DNA from: Certhia americana | Lineage: Eukaryota > Chordata > Aves > Passeriformes > Certhiidae | Direction of reading: 5' to 3' | Assembly: GCA_018697195.1 (NCBI GenBank) | Contig: CM031878.1 | Coordinates: 10,277,566-10,341,565, forward strand | Length of the DNA: 64,000 nucleotides | In this document: positions 38,378-53,011 of the stretch, in pieces | Layout: the number at the start of each line of letters is the position of its first letter | Position numbering within the stretch: position 1 is the first letter of the stretch | Program-made: the position numbers and the translations under genes | Notes under the pieces: model-generated | Database searches by the model: none | Seen by the model: only the letters and a program-made list of their open reading frames with translations | Told to the model about the DNA's origin: nothing

Positions 38378-38937
38378 AGACAAGTCAAAAGGGTACTCTA
38401 CCATGCATTTAGAACATATGAATATTCCTGGCAGGAACCCACACTTCTTATATCTAAAATTCTGTGAACCACAAAAAATCTGCTCAAAAGCTAGCAAGAG
38501 CAGAACTAAGTCCAAAATCACAGGACACACAAATGAGTCCAGCATCTCCAACTTTAAGAGCTACTGGAAGACAGAAAAATCTGAGACTGACTGGAAAATC
38601 TGCAGAAGCTCCAGCTCCAAACTACATCCATTGTACTAAATGCTGTAAAGACATGTCTTATAACTCCAATTCCTAATTGCACACATAAGCAGTTAGAAGT
38701 ATCCATTGACATATCATAGCAATCAAGTTTTAATTTGCAGCTGAGAGCACTCTTACAGAGATCAATCAAGCAGCAGGAAAATTGTCAAATAATTTTTTTT
38801 TTTTTGTTTTTCCCCCGCTATAATTCATGGATGCTTCCTCAATAACTCAGCTATTCTCTAAGTGAGTGCAAATGCCCAGCTCTACTGTTTTTTTTCACCT
38901 AGGATATCAGCAAAAATTTTGATTACTACTTTTTTAG

Positions 38938-39500
38938 AATCACAGACCAGAATCACAGAATATCTTGGATCAGAAGGGACCCATCAGTTCCTTGCAGATC
39001 TACATAAAACTAAACCACTTCATTCAGATGCTCCTTGAACACTGCCAGGCTTGATGGTGGGACCTGGTGGGACTAGGGAATTTTCCAGTTCCCTAAGAAA
39101 TTTCTTACAGTGACCGAGCACATTTCTCAGTGAAGAACCTTTTCCTAATGTCCAGGCTGAATTTCCCCTGATGCAGCTTTGTGCCATTTCCTCATGTCCT
39201 GCCACTGGTGACCAGAGAGATGAGATTACTACCTTCCATCTGCTGCTCCCCAAAACAAAGGTAAACATTGCTCTCCTCCAGGCTGAACAAGCTCAGCAAC
39301 TTCAGCAGCCCCTCATAAGTCTTGCCCTTAAGACCCTTCTCCATTTTGGTCCTGCTTCTCCTGACACAATCCAGTAATTTGATGTCCTTATGTCCTTATC
39401 CCCAGGACTCAAGGTGAGGTCCCACTAGTACAGAATAATGATTTAGCATATTTTGGACCCACATTTCCTCTGCACTGCAGGAAGTTTCCCTTTTGATGTA
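38938..39500 (-). mobile_element. CR1 LINE, 3' fragment in minus orientation
   Basis: It reads inward from the tail end: 'agaatcacagaccagaatca', 'cagaatatcttggatcagaa', 'gggacccatcagttccttgc', then 'tgctccttgaacactgccag', 'cctaatgtccaggctgaatt', 'ctcctccaggctgaacaagc' and 'gtgaggtcccactagtacag'. This is CR1 on the minus strand, the same sense as WDR70. The inner (5') boundary is gradual and approximate. Confidence 0.9.
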
Positions 39501-40211
39501 AATTTTTAGTTCTTAAGATGATCTACCTGAAGCTGTGTGTATCCTTTAAAAATGACGTTATGCCATAAAAACGTCAGCTGAAAAAGCCCTCAAATGTTAG
39601 CTCTTACCATTGACTGCATATCTTACTGCAGCAGCTAACATTTGAATCAAGAAAAACTTCAGAAAAAATATTAATGTAAACGCACATAGTTTATAAAGAC
39701 AAAAATAGCTTTACTAACCCTTTTGTAAACATACAGCTTTCAGCAAGGGCCAGTACAGTCATTATTCAAACTCTTCTTAACCAGGCCTGCTCATATGCTG
39801 TACTCTCTTAATCAGCTCTGCACTGCATATGTATCTATAAACAGATAAGTTATTCTAGGAGAAGCCATCCTCATGGATCTGTAATGGACTTCACACCTTT
39901 AGACATGTCAAGACAAAAAGCAAAGTACTACGCCAGTGCAGTGCAAATTATTACACAGCTGTGAGATAACCACGTTTTTTTTTAATGAAGGCACTCTTGT
40001 ATTACAAACAAGTCTCCAGAGAAAATTTTTTCGAAAGACTTACAATTATGACTCATCAGGAGATTTTTAATAAGAGTGACAGAACTCCATCCCAATAAAA
40101 CCACAGTGATTCCTCTTCCTGCAAAATACCATGTTTCTGCACAAAATGATGAGAATTCTGCTGTTCCAGAGACAAAAGAAAGAAAAAAAAACTCACCAGA
40201 ACTTGACATAA

Positions 40212-40253
40212 TTGATATTCCCTACCTATTGATATTCCCTAACAATTGATATT
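40212..40253. repeat. Three copies of TTGATATT, two extended to TTGATATTCCCTA
   Basis: Two 13-nt copies and one truncated copy occur within about 45 nt, with variable spacers. It is a local duplication with no apparent element. Confidence 0.75.
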
Positions 40254-43200
40254 GACCTAATTCCTAAGCCTCACTGCTGCAAACAGCTGAATTGCTATGG
40301 CTGACATAAAAACAAAAACATCAACTTTGAGAAGATAAATAAAGTGGATATAAAAATCCCCCTAAGTAATTTGATCTTCATAAATGCCAATTCTGCTTTT
40401 TTTTTTTTTACTTCATGTAGCTCTTGAGAACAAGTTTTAGATAAGCTTTTAAACAGTAACAGATAATATAAAATACTGGTTAAATCAGGTTTGTGTGTAA
40501 GCATAAAATATTATATTTACATAGGTGAACACTGAGATGAAGACTCAAAACCTCTAACTGGCAGAATGCTTAAAAATCACTTTAATAAAATTTATTTTGG
40601 GACCAGGTACCAGACTATTAGTTCCTTATTCTAGGTGTTCACTGGCATGCATGCACACTAACATCAGGTTTCTCTGAAACGGTAACATTTTGTCACTTCA
40701 TACACCTCTAGCTTTCCTCTTGTCTGAATTTTATGAACATTGCACTAGTCACATACATCTGTTATTTAGTTCAAAGTAGTATTATCTGTAACAGTCTGGG
40801 AGTGCCTTATTTAGGTTAATTTCCAATTCAAGTCATTACAAGAAATAAAGCTTGTTAGGCTCACTACCTTAAAGTCTAGCTACATTATGGCACTAAAAGT
40901 ACATGGAATACATTTAAGTTATAATCCATATAATGTTACACATTTCCAAAAAAGTGGGTGAATTTTCCACATATCTAACACCTTCAGAAAATTCGTAGTA
41001 TTTTCTACATTTCCAACACCTTACACTCTTGAAACTGGTATACTTCCTGAGTACTTTAGCTTGCACTTGAAAGTACCATGAAATATTACGCAAGTTCCAA
41101 CTAGAGGCTCAGAAACAAGAGAAAGAAGTAGCCAACTTGTTAAACATTTTATTTATTTGCATTTTGAATAAACTGATCTTATTATATATCTACCTGAAGA
41201 GCTACTTGGCATTATCCAATAAGTAACCATCTATTTGTTTCATTGCTAAATCATTCAATTTGAATGTAACCTGATGATGAGGCTCTTCAAACCAAACCAC
41301 TCTCATTCTAACAAAGCAGATGAGGAATTTTCATTGTATTAGTCCATCAATCCTGTCATAAAGATGCTAGTCTTCAGAAGAAGGTTTACAAAAAAAGAAG
41401 CTTGCAAGTGGAACAATTAATTTAAAACTACATTTTCCTGAAAATACCCAAATCTGTGAAACTAAACTGCCATAATTTTTCATGTAAAATGCTCAAGAGC
41501 CTAATAATGTCATCTAGATCCCCCTAAACGTGTGTTTGGCTCAAACCCAAGTCATTCTAGAGTCACTGTGAGATGTGTTACTCAATGGCCAAGCTTCATG
41601 TAAATAAATGTGAGCTATGTAAAATATGAGAGATATCCCTCATTTTCTTGAACACACTTTTAGAGCAAACAAGTCAAGGCCATGGAGTCTAGTCCTCTGA
41701 GGCAGTCTCACTGCATGAAAGAACTGGAAACATATATTCCATTTAAATGACTTTTTTGATTTAGTGGTCCAAGAAGACAGCTATACCATGCATTTTTCAC
41801 AGGCACAACAATCACTCTGTGTTCTTGATAGACTAACAAAAAACTTCCAAAGGAAAAGTAGTTCATGCTGTGAGTAAATTGATGCTGAAATGATACATCA
41901 CTTACAGATAAGTAAATTAAAAATTATTCAGAAAAAAGCCCCAGAATTGTATAGTTTGGATGAAATAAAGTAGGCTTTTTTTTCTAAAAAATGACACCAG
42001 GAGAAGAGTTCTACACCTAAACTTTATCTCAAGCCAAATCTGTTTTAAGTTAAATTATTTGTTAGGCTTTATAATGAACATGCTGATAGAATAATTAATT
42101 TTTAAAGCCTAAATGCGTAGCACCAAAAACGGGAAGACACCTTTTTTCATCTCTGAGATTTTCAGTACCTGATTTTCTGCTATCCATTTAATTCACTGTG
42201 AATCACACAACAGAAGAAAGCTACAAATGACTGTAAGTAAATTATTTATTTTGAAAGGAGGAATGTATATGCTCTAGTAAGTTTATGATGACAAAAGAAG
42301 ATCTGCATCTTATCTCACCAAAAGTTCAACCTCACGAGACTGAAATGTTTGCCAGCATGTTCTAAATCACACAGACACCAGTGAATGTGAATCTTAATTG
42401 TAGAGATTAGCTGACCAGAAGTTTCCACTACCATTAATGAGCTAAACTGAAGAGCATCTATCAGATGTTTTCTGTCTAGCAAACTGAAGATTTCACAAAT
42501 CACATATCTGGAAAGATTTCAAGGAGAAGAAAAATTTATGAAACCAAACTAATCCCTCTCAAGAGAAATGCATTTAATATAAAGCTTTATTAGAAAGTAT
42601 TTGAATGACAATATTAGCTTAAAAAATAACATTATTGCTGCAAAACAAAATGATCTACTGGGGAATGATTTGGAGACAGAAATGGAGGGGGGAGGGGGCA
42701 ACGACCAAAAAAGTCAATGAGGAATTGGTGGATAAAACTCTGAAAACAGGCTGATTTTGGATAAAAACCACTCAACTAAAACAGGAATGAAGTCTTGCAA
42801 TTAATGTGCTGTTTTAACAACTATTGGATCCATATCCTACCTGCAGCTCCACCTGGACACTTCTGCCATCCTCAGAAAGACTATGAATGGACTTCTTCCT
42901 ACCCCCAAAAATTGAGTATCTTTAATGGATATTCACAGCTCAATACCAAGCCTTTATCTAAAAAGCTAAGTCACATCAACAACTTGGTCAGTTCTTATCA
43001 CTGAGAATCCCCAGCCTATTCAAATCTCAGCCTGATTAAATGTTGCTTTTTGTGTTCACTGTTTTGTCTGATGATTGAAAGAGAAATTTCATCCACAATT
43101 TCTGTGTGAAAGCTGATAAAGAATTTACTGTATTTCTTCCTTAATAATCAGTTCCGCAATCACATAATACATCTGTTTAGAAATAAGTACTTTCTTTCTC

Positions 43201-46200
43201 CTAGACACACCTTGCTAACTTTGAGTTACTGGGTCGATTTATGTCATTAACAATTTAAGGACCTTTCAAATGTTGGACATTTTATCTCTGTTTCAATTTT
43301 TTTATACAATTGCCAAGTCTCTTAATATCCTATTCGATAAACTGAAATGTATTCCACTTCCTGAATATTCTTGAATTAGCTGAAGTTTCAGAATACATCT
43401 TTGACATTTTTCCTTTTCAATGTGTTTTGCCATTCTTTTTAGACGGCTGTCTTTGGAACTAGACACAGAACTCAATGGATATTGCTGAAACATAACATTA
43501 ACATCATGTCCTTTACCAATGCCATTAGTAAAAGTTCATTCTCTGTGCGTGCGTGCATTTTTTAAAAAAAATTATCTGCTTTTCTGCAGCTTCATAATAA
43601 GAGCTTACATACAATTAACCCTATGTAACTTTCAGGGAAATATTCTTCTGTGCATGATTTCCCATGCTGATGTTTTCACCCAGCTCACTAATCGATCTGC
43701 TCTCAGAATCAGTGGCTAATAATACTTAGTGTTCAGGTTTTACTATAAATACATTCACACTTTCTCTGATAAAATCTGCTTTAATTAAAATAATTTATAG
43801 AAATATAGAAGTTTTAAGGCAGTAGTTAGGTTTTATAAAATTGCATTAGAAACATATTTTGATTACTTCAGATTATCAGTTTTAAGATCTGTTCCTATTA
43901 GCTAACCCAGCTGATAGATGACAAATGTCTCACATGTATTTACAAGAATAATCCTTTAAAAGTCAGAAACAAATCTTATTTGAATTAACAGAAAAAAATC
44001 AACATGTTTTGGAATGTAATTTACTGCTTATAAGTTACTAATGGATACTATGCAAAAATTTATGAAAGGTCTTATTAAATAAACAAGAGAAACTTCCTTC
44101 ACAAAACCCCATGCATAATTTCCATGATATTCTATCTCACTTGCGAAATGGGATTTATCAGCCTTAAACAGAATTTTCTGAACTGGAAACTTTTTCCAGA
44201 GTTCATCATCTTCCAGTGAAACCATGCACCTTTGAAACTACTGCAAGCTGAGAAATGCAACTTCAGGCTGTTCCAATTCATTCCACGAAAAATGAAAACC
44301 ACCCAACACATATCTCTAAACAGGCAACTCAGCAGTGGGATTTTAACTAAAACATACATTTATATAACACGAGGACCCTGATAAGAGGAACAACTTAAAA
44401 TTTCATTACTCAAACAATGAAATTACCTGCAATTCTAAACGTCAAAAATCACAAAGCAAATATTTTCACAGAATTTTGATCTAGAGGATATTAAGTATCA
44501 TTAGTCATTACTGTGTAGCTTTAATACAGAATCAGATTTGAACATTAATCATTGCAATTTAATTTTATTTTCTTAGATAGAATACATATTTTATCTTTGT
44601 AAGGAAGAGTGCCAAAATAAATCCTTGTCTACCCTACTTTACTTCCTTTTATCAAACAAAAACATTTTAGTTTAGTTTACCAAGTCTATTGTACTTCCCA
44701 TTAGTATTAGAATAATGAAAGAATTCTTGTCATTTGAATAAGATGCGTATCTCATGAGAAAATAGTCCTTTAAACTGAGTTACACGTTAAAATTATCAGT
44801 GAATACTTGAGAAGAAAGGATTTGATCTTTATACAATAAAAGACATAATATGTTTTTCATGGGAGAAGACAGGAGAGGAAATTGCCAGTGAAAGATGCTT
44901 GTGGTCATCACAGCACAGTCACCACAATGGAAGAATTTGCCCAGCAACCCCTCTATGACTCTAAAGCATGGAAAATTTCCTATCTATTTCACAAATGGCA
45001 AATTCATGTCTTCTTCCCTACCTGATATTAAGTTGAACTAATAGAAATACTAAAACTTCCAGTCTCCCATCACTTCTATTCTGTCAGAAATACTGCACAA
45101 AAGTATTCTCTTTCATCAGCCAAAGTGAGCTAGGCCCAGAGAAGATGTAAGAGAAAAGCTTTTCCAGTATGACTGAAAGGGATTAGGAAACAAGTTTCAG
45201 GGAAAGCTTATCCACATAACTGAAGTAAAGCACAATACAAGTGAGAAGTGAAATACTATGTGTTCTAGGATCAAAAAAGCAAACATATACACCAAAACTT
45301 CTGCCTTCCCATCCTAAGCCAAGAACATTAAAATTGCCCTGCAAAAGCCTTTGAAAAGACTGTCCCTCCACTCACTGTACAGTTCCAAAACAAGCAAACT
45401 CTTCAGAAATTACTGAGCTACTGTGAATACTTAAATTCTGAGCGTACCAGATAAATCAACCAATATGTTAAATGTCTACTTTCATCTGATGCACAAAAAA
45501 ACTTTCAAATTTCTTGCTGTATTAAAAAACTTTACCTTGGCAAAACTAAAAATGAATCAGTTGACAGAACTGTATTCCTCTATGCTCAAAATTAATTCTG
45601 AAAATTTTCCTAAAATGTAATACTGTACTGGGAATACTAGTATCTCATAAAAATCTTGAAGAAAGATTTTCAAACTTCGTAATTTCATTTTCATGTGGAA
45701 TGTGGCACAGTAAGTGAATATATATGTGTATATACACCTGTAAATATATGTGCTTGAAAAAACTTGGCAAGAGTTGTTTCTTTTCCTAAGATGGAAGTCC
45801 AAGTTATACTATTCCTCTAGTAAATTCAACTGTTTCACCCCAATGTTATTGCATTCCCTACCCTGTAAAGGAGTATGATGCAACTAAATATGATTCAGGG
45901 TGATCTTTTCGGTGAGCAGGTATTTTGGATCCCAAAGCAGGTCCTACACTCTACAGCATGCAGGTTCTTTTAACAATCTAGGAAGTGTAAGCAAAGCCTA
46001 AGACTCCAATTAAAGATTTTTATATCATCCCCCAGATGAAGGTAAAACATCAGTAATGATTTTCAAGTATGCTTTTGCCAACTAGCCTTCAAATCTGTGA
46101 AGACAGATGCAGTGTTGAAGCTTAGGTTGTAACAAAAGTTTATACAAACAACTTGGTAGTAGCCCTGGCATTGCTATCTCACTGTTCTCAGCAGTTTTCA

Positions 46201-48612
46201 AAGCTGCAGATGGATCAGTGTTGACTCCATTTACTACATATAAAATGTTTCAAACACTGAAGGCGTTAGGACTATTAATATTTATTCAAAAGCCTTCCCC
46301 AGATTTGTACTTTGGTGCTTTTAAACAAAACAAGGACAGTTTTATGTAACAAGCTTTATCACTGTATCTTCAAATGCATTATTCACAAAAATTTATAAAT
46401 TCTCAAAACAGCAAGACAATATAACCACACTTACACAACCACACAAGTCCAAGTCCAAACTCAGCTCACACCTACACTTTCATATGCAAAGTATTCATGA
46501 TATGTAAAAGCATTAAAGAAAAGTAAAATTACAGCTTAAGTTCTCCAGTTGTCAGCAATGCTGTTCCAAGCCTTAGCAGAGTTCAACAAACTCCAGGGTT
46601 GTATTCACTTGATCAGCTTGGGCTGAGCTGCTGTCAACCTGGAGTGAGCAGACAGTAACTTGAAGCTTAGAGTCTATAAATCTAGGAGAAATGCCATATA
46701 ATCCCATCTTCACAGCCAGTGGAGCTGTCCTTCACAGGCAACAGCCAAGCAGACTGGAGATAACAAATCTTGTGTTCTCCTGAGAACCCACAGCCACGGA
46801 AAAGAAAATCTAAGGAGCAAGTATGCGGTCCATAATATACTTGGCTCTTAAGCTTATGGGGCACAGACTTAAGTTAAAGAAAAACAGAACCATCTGGGCT
46901 GAAGGGAGCTTGCCAGCTCAAGACAAGCTGAACAGCATCGTGAACAATAACTGATTGTTCCATGGGCACTGAAACTGACTGCTGGCCATTTTCAAGAGTA
47001 CTATTTCAGACCAGCTCAAATCTCTTGTCTGTCAAAATACCAGGTTTTATGCAGTTCTGAGCCTAAAAAAAGGCTAGAAAACAGTTGTCATAACAGAGAA
47101 GTCATACACTGATAGCTGTCACCTAAAGAGACTGAAAAAGGGCAGAAGAAGATGAAACAGCAGCCCTTCTAGAAGCAAACCTATTTAACAGGATGGAAAA
47201 ACTCAACATATGAAAACTGAAAGGTAAGCTGAGATAAAAGTCATCATAAAATGGCAGTCTTCACTAACATAAATCAAATTTCAAAAGTCCCTTGCAGTGT
47301 CTAGAACATAAAAGTTATCCTAAAGGACAGAAAAATCATCTGAACAGCAATGGCTGCAAACAGCATATTCATGTTATGCAAACTACTCATCCTTCATCAA
47401 TTGTATTTTGCTGCTTGAAATTGCAAAAAAGACATAGATAATAAATATTAAGCAACAGTATATGTTAAAACAAAAGTTTAAAGCCATATTCCATAGAGCA
47501 GAGTAACTTCATATTTGAAACGTGTTTGACAAAAGACTAAGAATTCAATTGTGCCATAAATGCAACATTTCTGATGATCTGAAGCTACTTCCCTGAAATA
47601 ATTAAAGAGAGAGATCTGCACTGAAGTTGTCCCTAAATAACTTATCAGAACTGTCAGTTTGTGATGACAGTAAATATTCTCTAGGATACCTTTGAGAGAG
47701 CAGGAACACTAAATTAACTTACTAGAGGATGAGAGAGGAAAGACTTACGAGAGGAATGCTCTACAGTAAACCAGCTGTTAATCAACCATAACCCAAGCTG
47801 CAATGACAAATCATAAAGTTCATGACTGCTAAATTTCAAGTTTGGCTGTGATTCTGCTTCTAAAACGAAAAAAAGAAATACATGAGAGTAGGGACACAAA
47901 ACACCTGCTGCTGGAACATTTAACATCACTGACCTCCTTGCTTACTCTTACGGTGTTACCTATCACATTTGCGATAAGAAAACATCCAAATAACAAAAAT
48001 ATTATTATCCGTTTCCTCTTCCTGCTTTGTTATTACATAGAAATTAACTGATATTTTGGAATAATATAAACAAAGATTTAGCTATGTCTTACAACACAGT
48101 TTCAATCACTCTGTCTTATTCACTTGTATTACGTCTTAATCACTCTGCTCCGGTGTATTTCCTGAGAGTTAAAAAATTTTTAAAGACTTCCAAAATTTCA
48201 AAACTTTTTTTTTTAAACTTTCAAGCAATATATTAATCTTGGAATTTCTGTTACTATCACATTTAATGCTATTCTGTACATTTATGCAACATACTGCTGA
48301 TAAAATGAAAGATCCTTGCCTTAATACTCTTTATCTTCCAAATAAAGTGGCAAAGGATCTATAAGAATAAAGAAGATAGAGTTGATCATGCACTGTATCT
48401 GAACCTTATCTAGAATGGCAAGGAGTTCACGCAATGGAAATGGACTGATCATTCAGGAATAGTTGTGGGATATTTCAAGTTCTAGGCAGCATATGGCCAT
48501 AAATGAAAAAAGGTATCTTGGTACAAGAAAATATCTCAAGTTAAAATCAATACCGATGAAAGCTTTGTGCATATGCTTTAAAAACAGTGAAAGGTTCATA
48601 TAAATTAATTAA

Positions 48613-49246
48613 TGTCATGGGTTGCAGTGCAAAATATAACCAGAACTGCGTGTTCTATCACCATCTGATGAAACTGAGGTGGTGGTGTTGGTGTAATTGT
48701 CTGTCAATGGCCAACTGTCAAAAACCTGCTGGGGCAGTTTTCTTATCTCCTCACAGCCCAGCCTCCCTCCAGGGAGAGATCTTCTGCTCATGGGCCATTG
48801 AGTCTCACTAATAAAATTACATCATCCCATTGGGAAATGCTCCAGCCAGGGGGAAGACCAGGCCCACCTACCACCACTAGACCTTCAGCAGAAATCTACA
48901 CCCTTCTACAGGAGCATTGCTCCAACAGAGCCACATCTGCCACTGGGACTGCAGCCACCCTTTCATGGAACTGCCACCAACACCCTGACCCACAGGGTGT
49001 CAGGTTGTATTCTCACTCTGTCAGTGGGTTAGTTTTTCCTAGTAATACTGCATGTTTTGTATGGTTTTGTTTTATTTTAGTTCTCCTAATAAAGAACTGC
49101 TATTTCTATTCCCGTATCTTTACCTGAGAGCCCCTTAATTTCAAAATTATAATAATAATTCAGAGAGAAGGGATTTTCACTCTCCATTCCAAGGGAAGCT
49201 CCTGCCTTCCTTAGCAGACAGCTGCTAAGACACTTTAACCACAACA
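48613..49246 (+). mobile_element. Solo LTR of an endogenous retrovirus, with target-site duplication
   Basis: The element is 634 nt, starts TGTCATGGGTTGCAG, ends ACAACA (TG...CA ends) and is flanked on both sides by ATTAA (48608-48612 and 49247-49251), a 5-nt target duplication. Inside are two AATAAA signals (at about 48810 and 49088-49093); the second sits near the 3' end, as expected for an LTR poly(A) signal. No retroviral gene sequence adjoins it, so it is a solo LTR left by recombination. The sequence resembles, from memory, a songbird ERVL-type LTR family. The orientation is called from the position of the poly(A) signal and is antisense to WDR70. The open frame at 48798-49127 inside it is not a gene. 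Confidence 0.82.
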
Positions 49247-52200
49247 ATTAATCACAAATTCATTAAAATTGAAATTATCTTTTATGCAAACTTCAGAATT
49301 ACTGCAGTTCCATGGAGAAGATAATTGGTCTTCTATATTTGTCTTTTCTTTCAATATAATTTTGTTCCACTCACATGAAATGTTGGGAAGTTGAAGCACA
49401 GAGAATATGAGAATTCCCATATATGAGAATCTACGCACAAGATTTAATCTAGTTAAAAAATACACTCAAATAAACACCTACTTTAGCTAAATCTCTAGGC
49501 TAGTGTTATTTATTCATACACTTACAGTTAATCATCAGATTACCAACAGAACTGACAACTTTCTTACTACCTTCTGCAACTAAAAGCTAATAAACACTTA
49601 ATAACCTGTAAAAGCCCAAGAAAATTATTATTCATCTATAATCGAGAGTAATGAAACTATTTGTTTAAAAATAAGGTTTACAAAACCAACAACAAAACCA
49701 GAAAAACCCAGAAAACTCTGGCCATAACATGAGAAACAAAAGAAACAATATGGCATTACATGTTTCCACAAGCCACCATCTGGAATATTTTCAAGGAAAA
49801 TAAAATTAAGGAAGCTACTGAGATTTATATGTATCCACTGACAACTGTGTAAGTGGCAATGAACTTATACAAGTTTAAAGGAGTTTTCAGTCTTATTCCA
49901 TAACTGCTGTGTCTAGGCTCTGGCTCATTTCAGTGTGCAAGCTGACCAGCTTCTGTTTCTCTCATATAGGAGTCTGATAGAACTGTGACATTTTCTAATG
50001 TAGTTTTTCCTGAGTTCAACACTGTGTCCTTGAACAGTGATAAAAAACGCACTGAGACTCCCTGCTGGTAATCCGCATACCTGCAGTCTGAAGTAATAAA
50101 TTTACAAATAGTTTAATAACTGCACATTAGAATATATTATCACCAAAACCTACTTCAGGATTTTTAAAAGTGTACAGCATATTTGAATGTCATGTATAAG
50201 TCACATGTATAACAAACAGATCACTCTCAAAATATTTCATTTACTAGCAATTCTAAGAGCCTTCATTTGAATTACTTTTTAGTTCAGACTACTACTACAG
50301 CCTTAGTCAGCTGGAATCACAAGAAACTGTCACATACATAGAAAGACTATCCCTAAGTGAGTATTTGAGCTCAACAGGATTTAAAATATTTGAAAAGCAT
50401 TTCTTTAAAACATATTTAAAACATGTTATTTTTATTTGCACCACAAGGCCACTTGCAAATTTTGCTTTTTAACTTCTTTATGCATCATGAAAACTCCTGT
50501 TTCAACATGCCCCAAGAAGAATTACATTTTCTTTCCTTACTTTATTTTTAAACTGTATGCAGGTGGCAACCATTCAACTAAAGAGACAGACAGTGTAAAT
50601 GCTACAGGAATCAGAAAAAATACAGTCCACAACTTGAAAAGGCTCATTCACTTTGTTTATGAATGACTGCTTTCTCTAGAGGAGGTGCAAATGTTATCTA
50701 GAGCCATACAATACAGAATAAGGGTTTAACAGTAGATTAACATCCCCCATGTTGTCTCCTGTGTCCTCTTCTCCTTCAGACTCAGACCCTGCCATTCAGT
50801 GTGCCCCCAGGAGCATGACACACATGCTCCAACCATTATTTTCTGCATCTTCCAAACTCCTAGATAAGTAACTGAAAACCCTTAAAACTTTTCTTGCAAG
50901 CATCTTCAGAAATAGCTGATGGTTCTGTCAACCAGGTTTGGAGTACACAGAACCTCTCCACATAGAATACTCCTCACATGAATTGAGAAGTCTCTATTTA
51001 AGAGACACTGCGCTTTACTGTTCTATGTGATGTCCAAAACAGATTAAAACCAGCAAAAAGAGAAGATGTTCAGATTATCTTCATAGCTTTTAAAAGCATT
51101 CATTATCATCTTCCCACATCCTCTGAAGAGTCTCATTTTGGTGTTTCATGTCAGGTGTATACTTCTCCACACATGCCAGTTGTGGCAGCTCCTCATCTCA
51201 ATGTGAGGATTAAATTGCAACTTGCAGATATACGGACAACATCACATTCCCTCTTAAAAGTTTCAGAGGAGTCACTGTACTTCAGGTAAATTATTCTTAT
51301 ATTAATGTCTACTAAAAATTTTAGAGCAAAGCTAATAGGAATCTATGGCAGAATTTCCAGAATTTGTCTTCACTGCATACAAGATCAGCAGTGCACTCTC
51401 GGGATAAAATACAAAGAGTAGATGTTTTCACCTTCTCCTCTGATACGCAATACTCTAAAGCTTTTAATTTCTCCTCTTATGGGTACAGATGTTCTTGCTA
51501 AATTATGTGAGAGTGCAATATGTCAAGGACTATGAATGTTAAAGCATGTTAGTGTATAATGTCAGCAATGTCAAAACTGGGTATAGGCATGTCTCCTGCC
51601 CTGTAAAAAGATTGTTTGGGGACTGGGAGACTTTCCTTTTCTTTTTTTTTGTTTAAAGCTATAAACATTCCTACCCAAAATCTCTATGTACCAGAGCCTC
51701 ATAAAGCTAGACTGAGCTTTGTCTCACCGCCTTGCTTGAGAGAGAAGACCTTACAAACAGTTAACTTATTCTTAACATGACTTAACCTAAACACCACACA
51801 ACTCCAGATATAAAACCATTGCAAAAGTATTGTAGCTTGAGAATCCACACACTACATTTTCAACAGTAATGCAGCATGAAATTACATCTTAATTATTTAC
51901 TGTCACTGAGTAACAAAGACATAAGGAACATCTGGCTACATCTGATCATTGAGCCCTGTATTCAGTCTTCAATCACAGCAATAATGATACTGACAAAGTC
52001 TGGTCATTACAGTTCATTCCCTTCATTTCACCTGACAATATACAGCTGTCATAAAGAAGGCATTATAATATTTATTGCATTTCCTATCTGAGTGCTTCTA
52101 AACATTAATTTTTCTCACCCTTTTTAAACTTGCCTCCATGTCCTCCTGTGACAACATTCCAGAATAAATCTGAGCAGCACCCTATTTTTTTTCATCTTTT

Positions 52201-53011
52201 ATTAGTTCTAAACTTAACTATATCCACTTTCAAGGAATACCTCTTATGTTTTCAAAAACAACAGTTCCACATTCCACCTTGAACATTTCACAAACTTTGA
52301 TCACATACTCTCCTACATAGACCTCTCTTCCCTAGAATAAAGACTGTAAGTCTTTTGGTCAGACCTGAGAAGCCCACAGTCTCCAAAATTCAAGTTTTCT
52401 TAAAATCATATTGTTTTCTTTGCATGCAACATAAACCAAGGTTTTACATAGACTCATTCAACAGTTCATATTTCAGTCAGCATTTCACTAAGTGCAAATC
52501 TATTGACTTGAACAAAAAAGCCAGCTTTACAAGTATGGGTTGTTCTTCTTCAACACCTAAGGGTCAGGTATAAATACTGGAATATATTTAAAAGAATTAG
52601 ACTGACAGATAGGTCAGACAGCTGTTACATTTAATGGCATCCATAATTCATTCTATAGAAAATATTGAATTAACAGTATTAAATGAAAAAAAATCTGGTT
52701 TCTAGAATGCTTGGTAAAAATTACATTTACTAAAAACTCAGAAAACCTCTTTCCTTTAAGCATAAACCAATAAAAGTTTCAATTATATCTTGCTGACACA
52801 GACCATTTCTTCCTTTAGATTCAAACTCTCTGCCTTGACGCCTGAGTACTCTAATTTTACTCTCCTACACAAAATATTCTCTGAGAATACCATATTAAAG
52901 CAATCTTACAGAAGTCATTTTTCCTCATTCAAAAATTACCACCAAAAAGAAGTCAGAAACTCACATGATACTTGCTAAAATAGTTGGTATAATTCCAGCA
53001 ACTGCCATCAG

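Noticed and set aside
48798..49127. 109-codon plus-strand open frame
   Set aside because: It lies wholly inside the solo LTR, ends in low-complexity T-rich sequence and resembles no retroviral protein.
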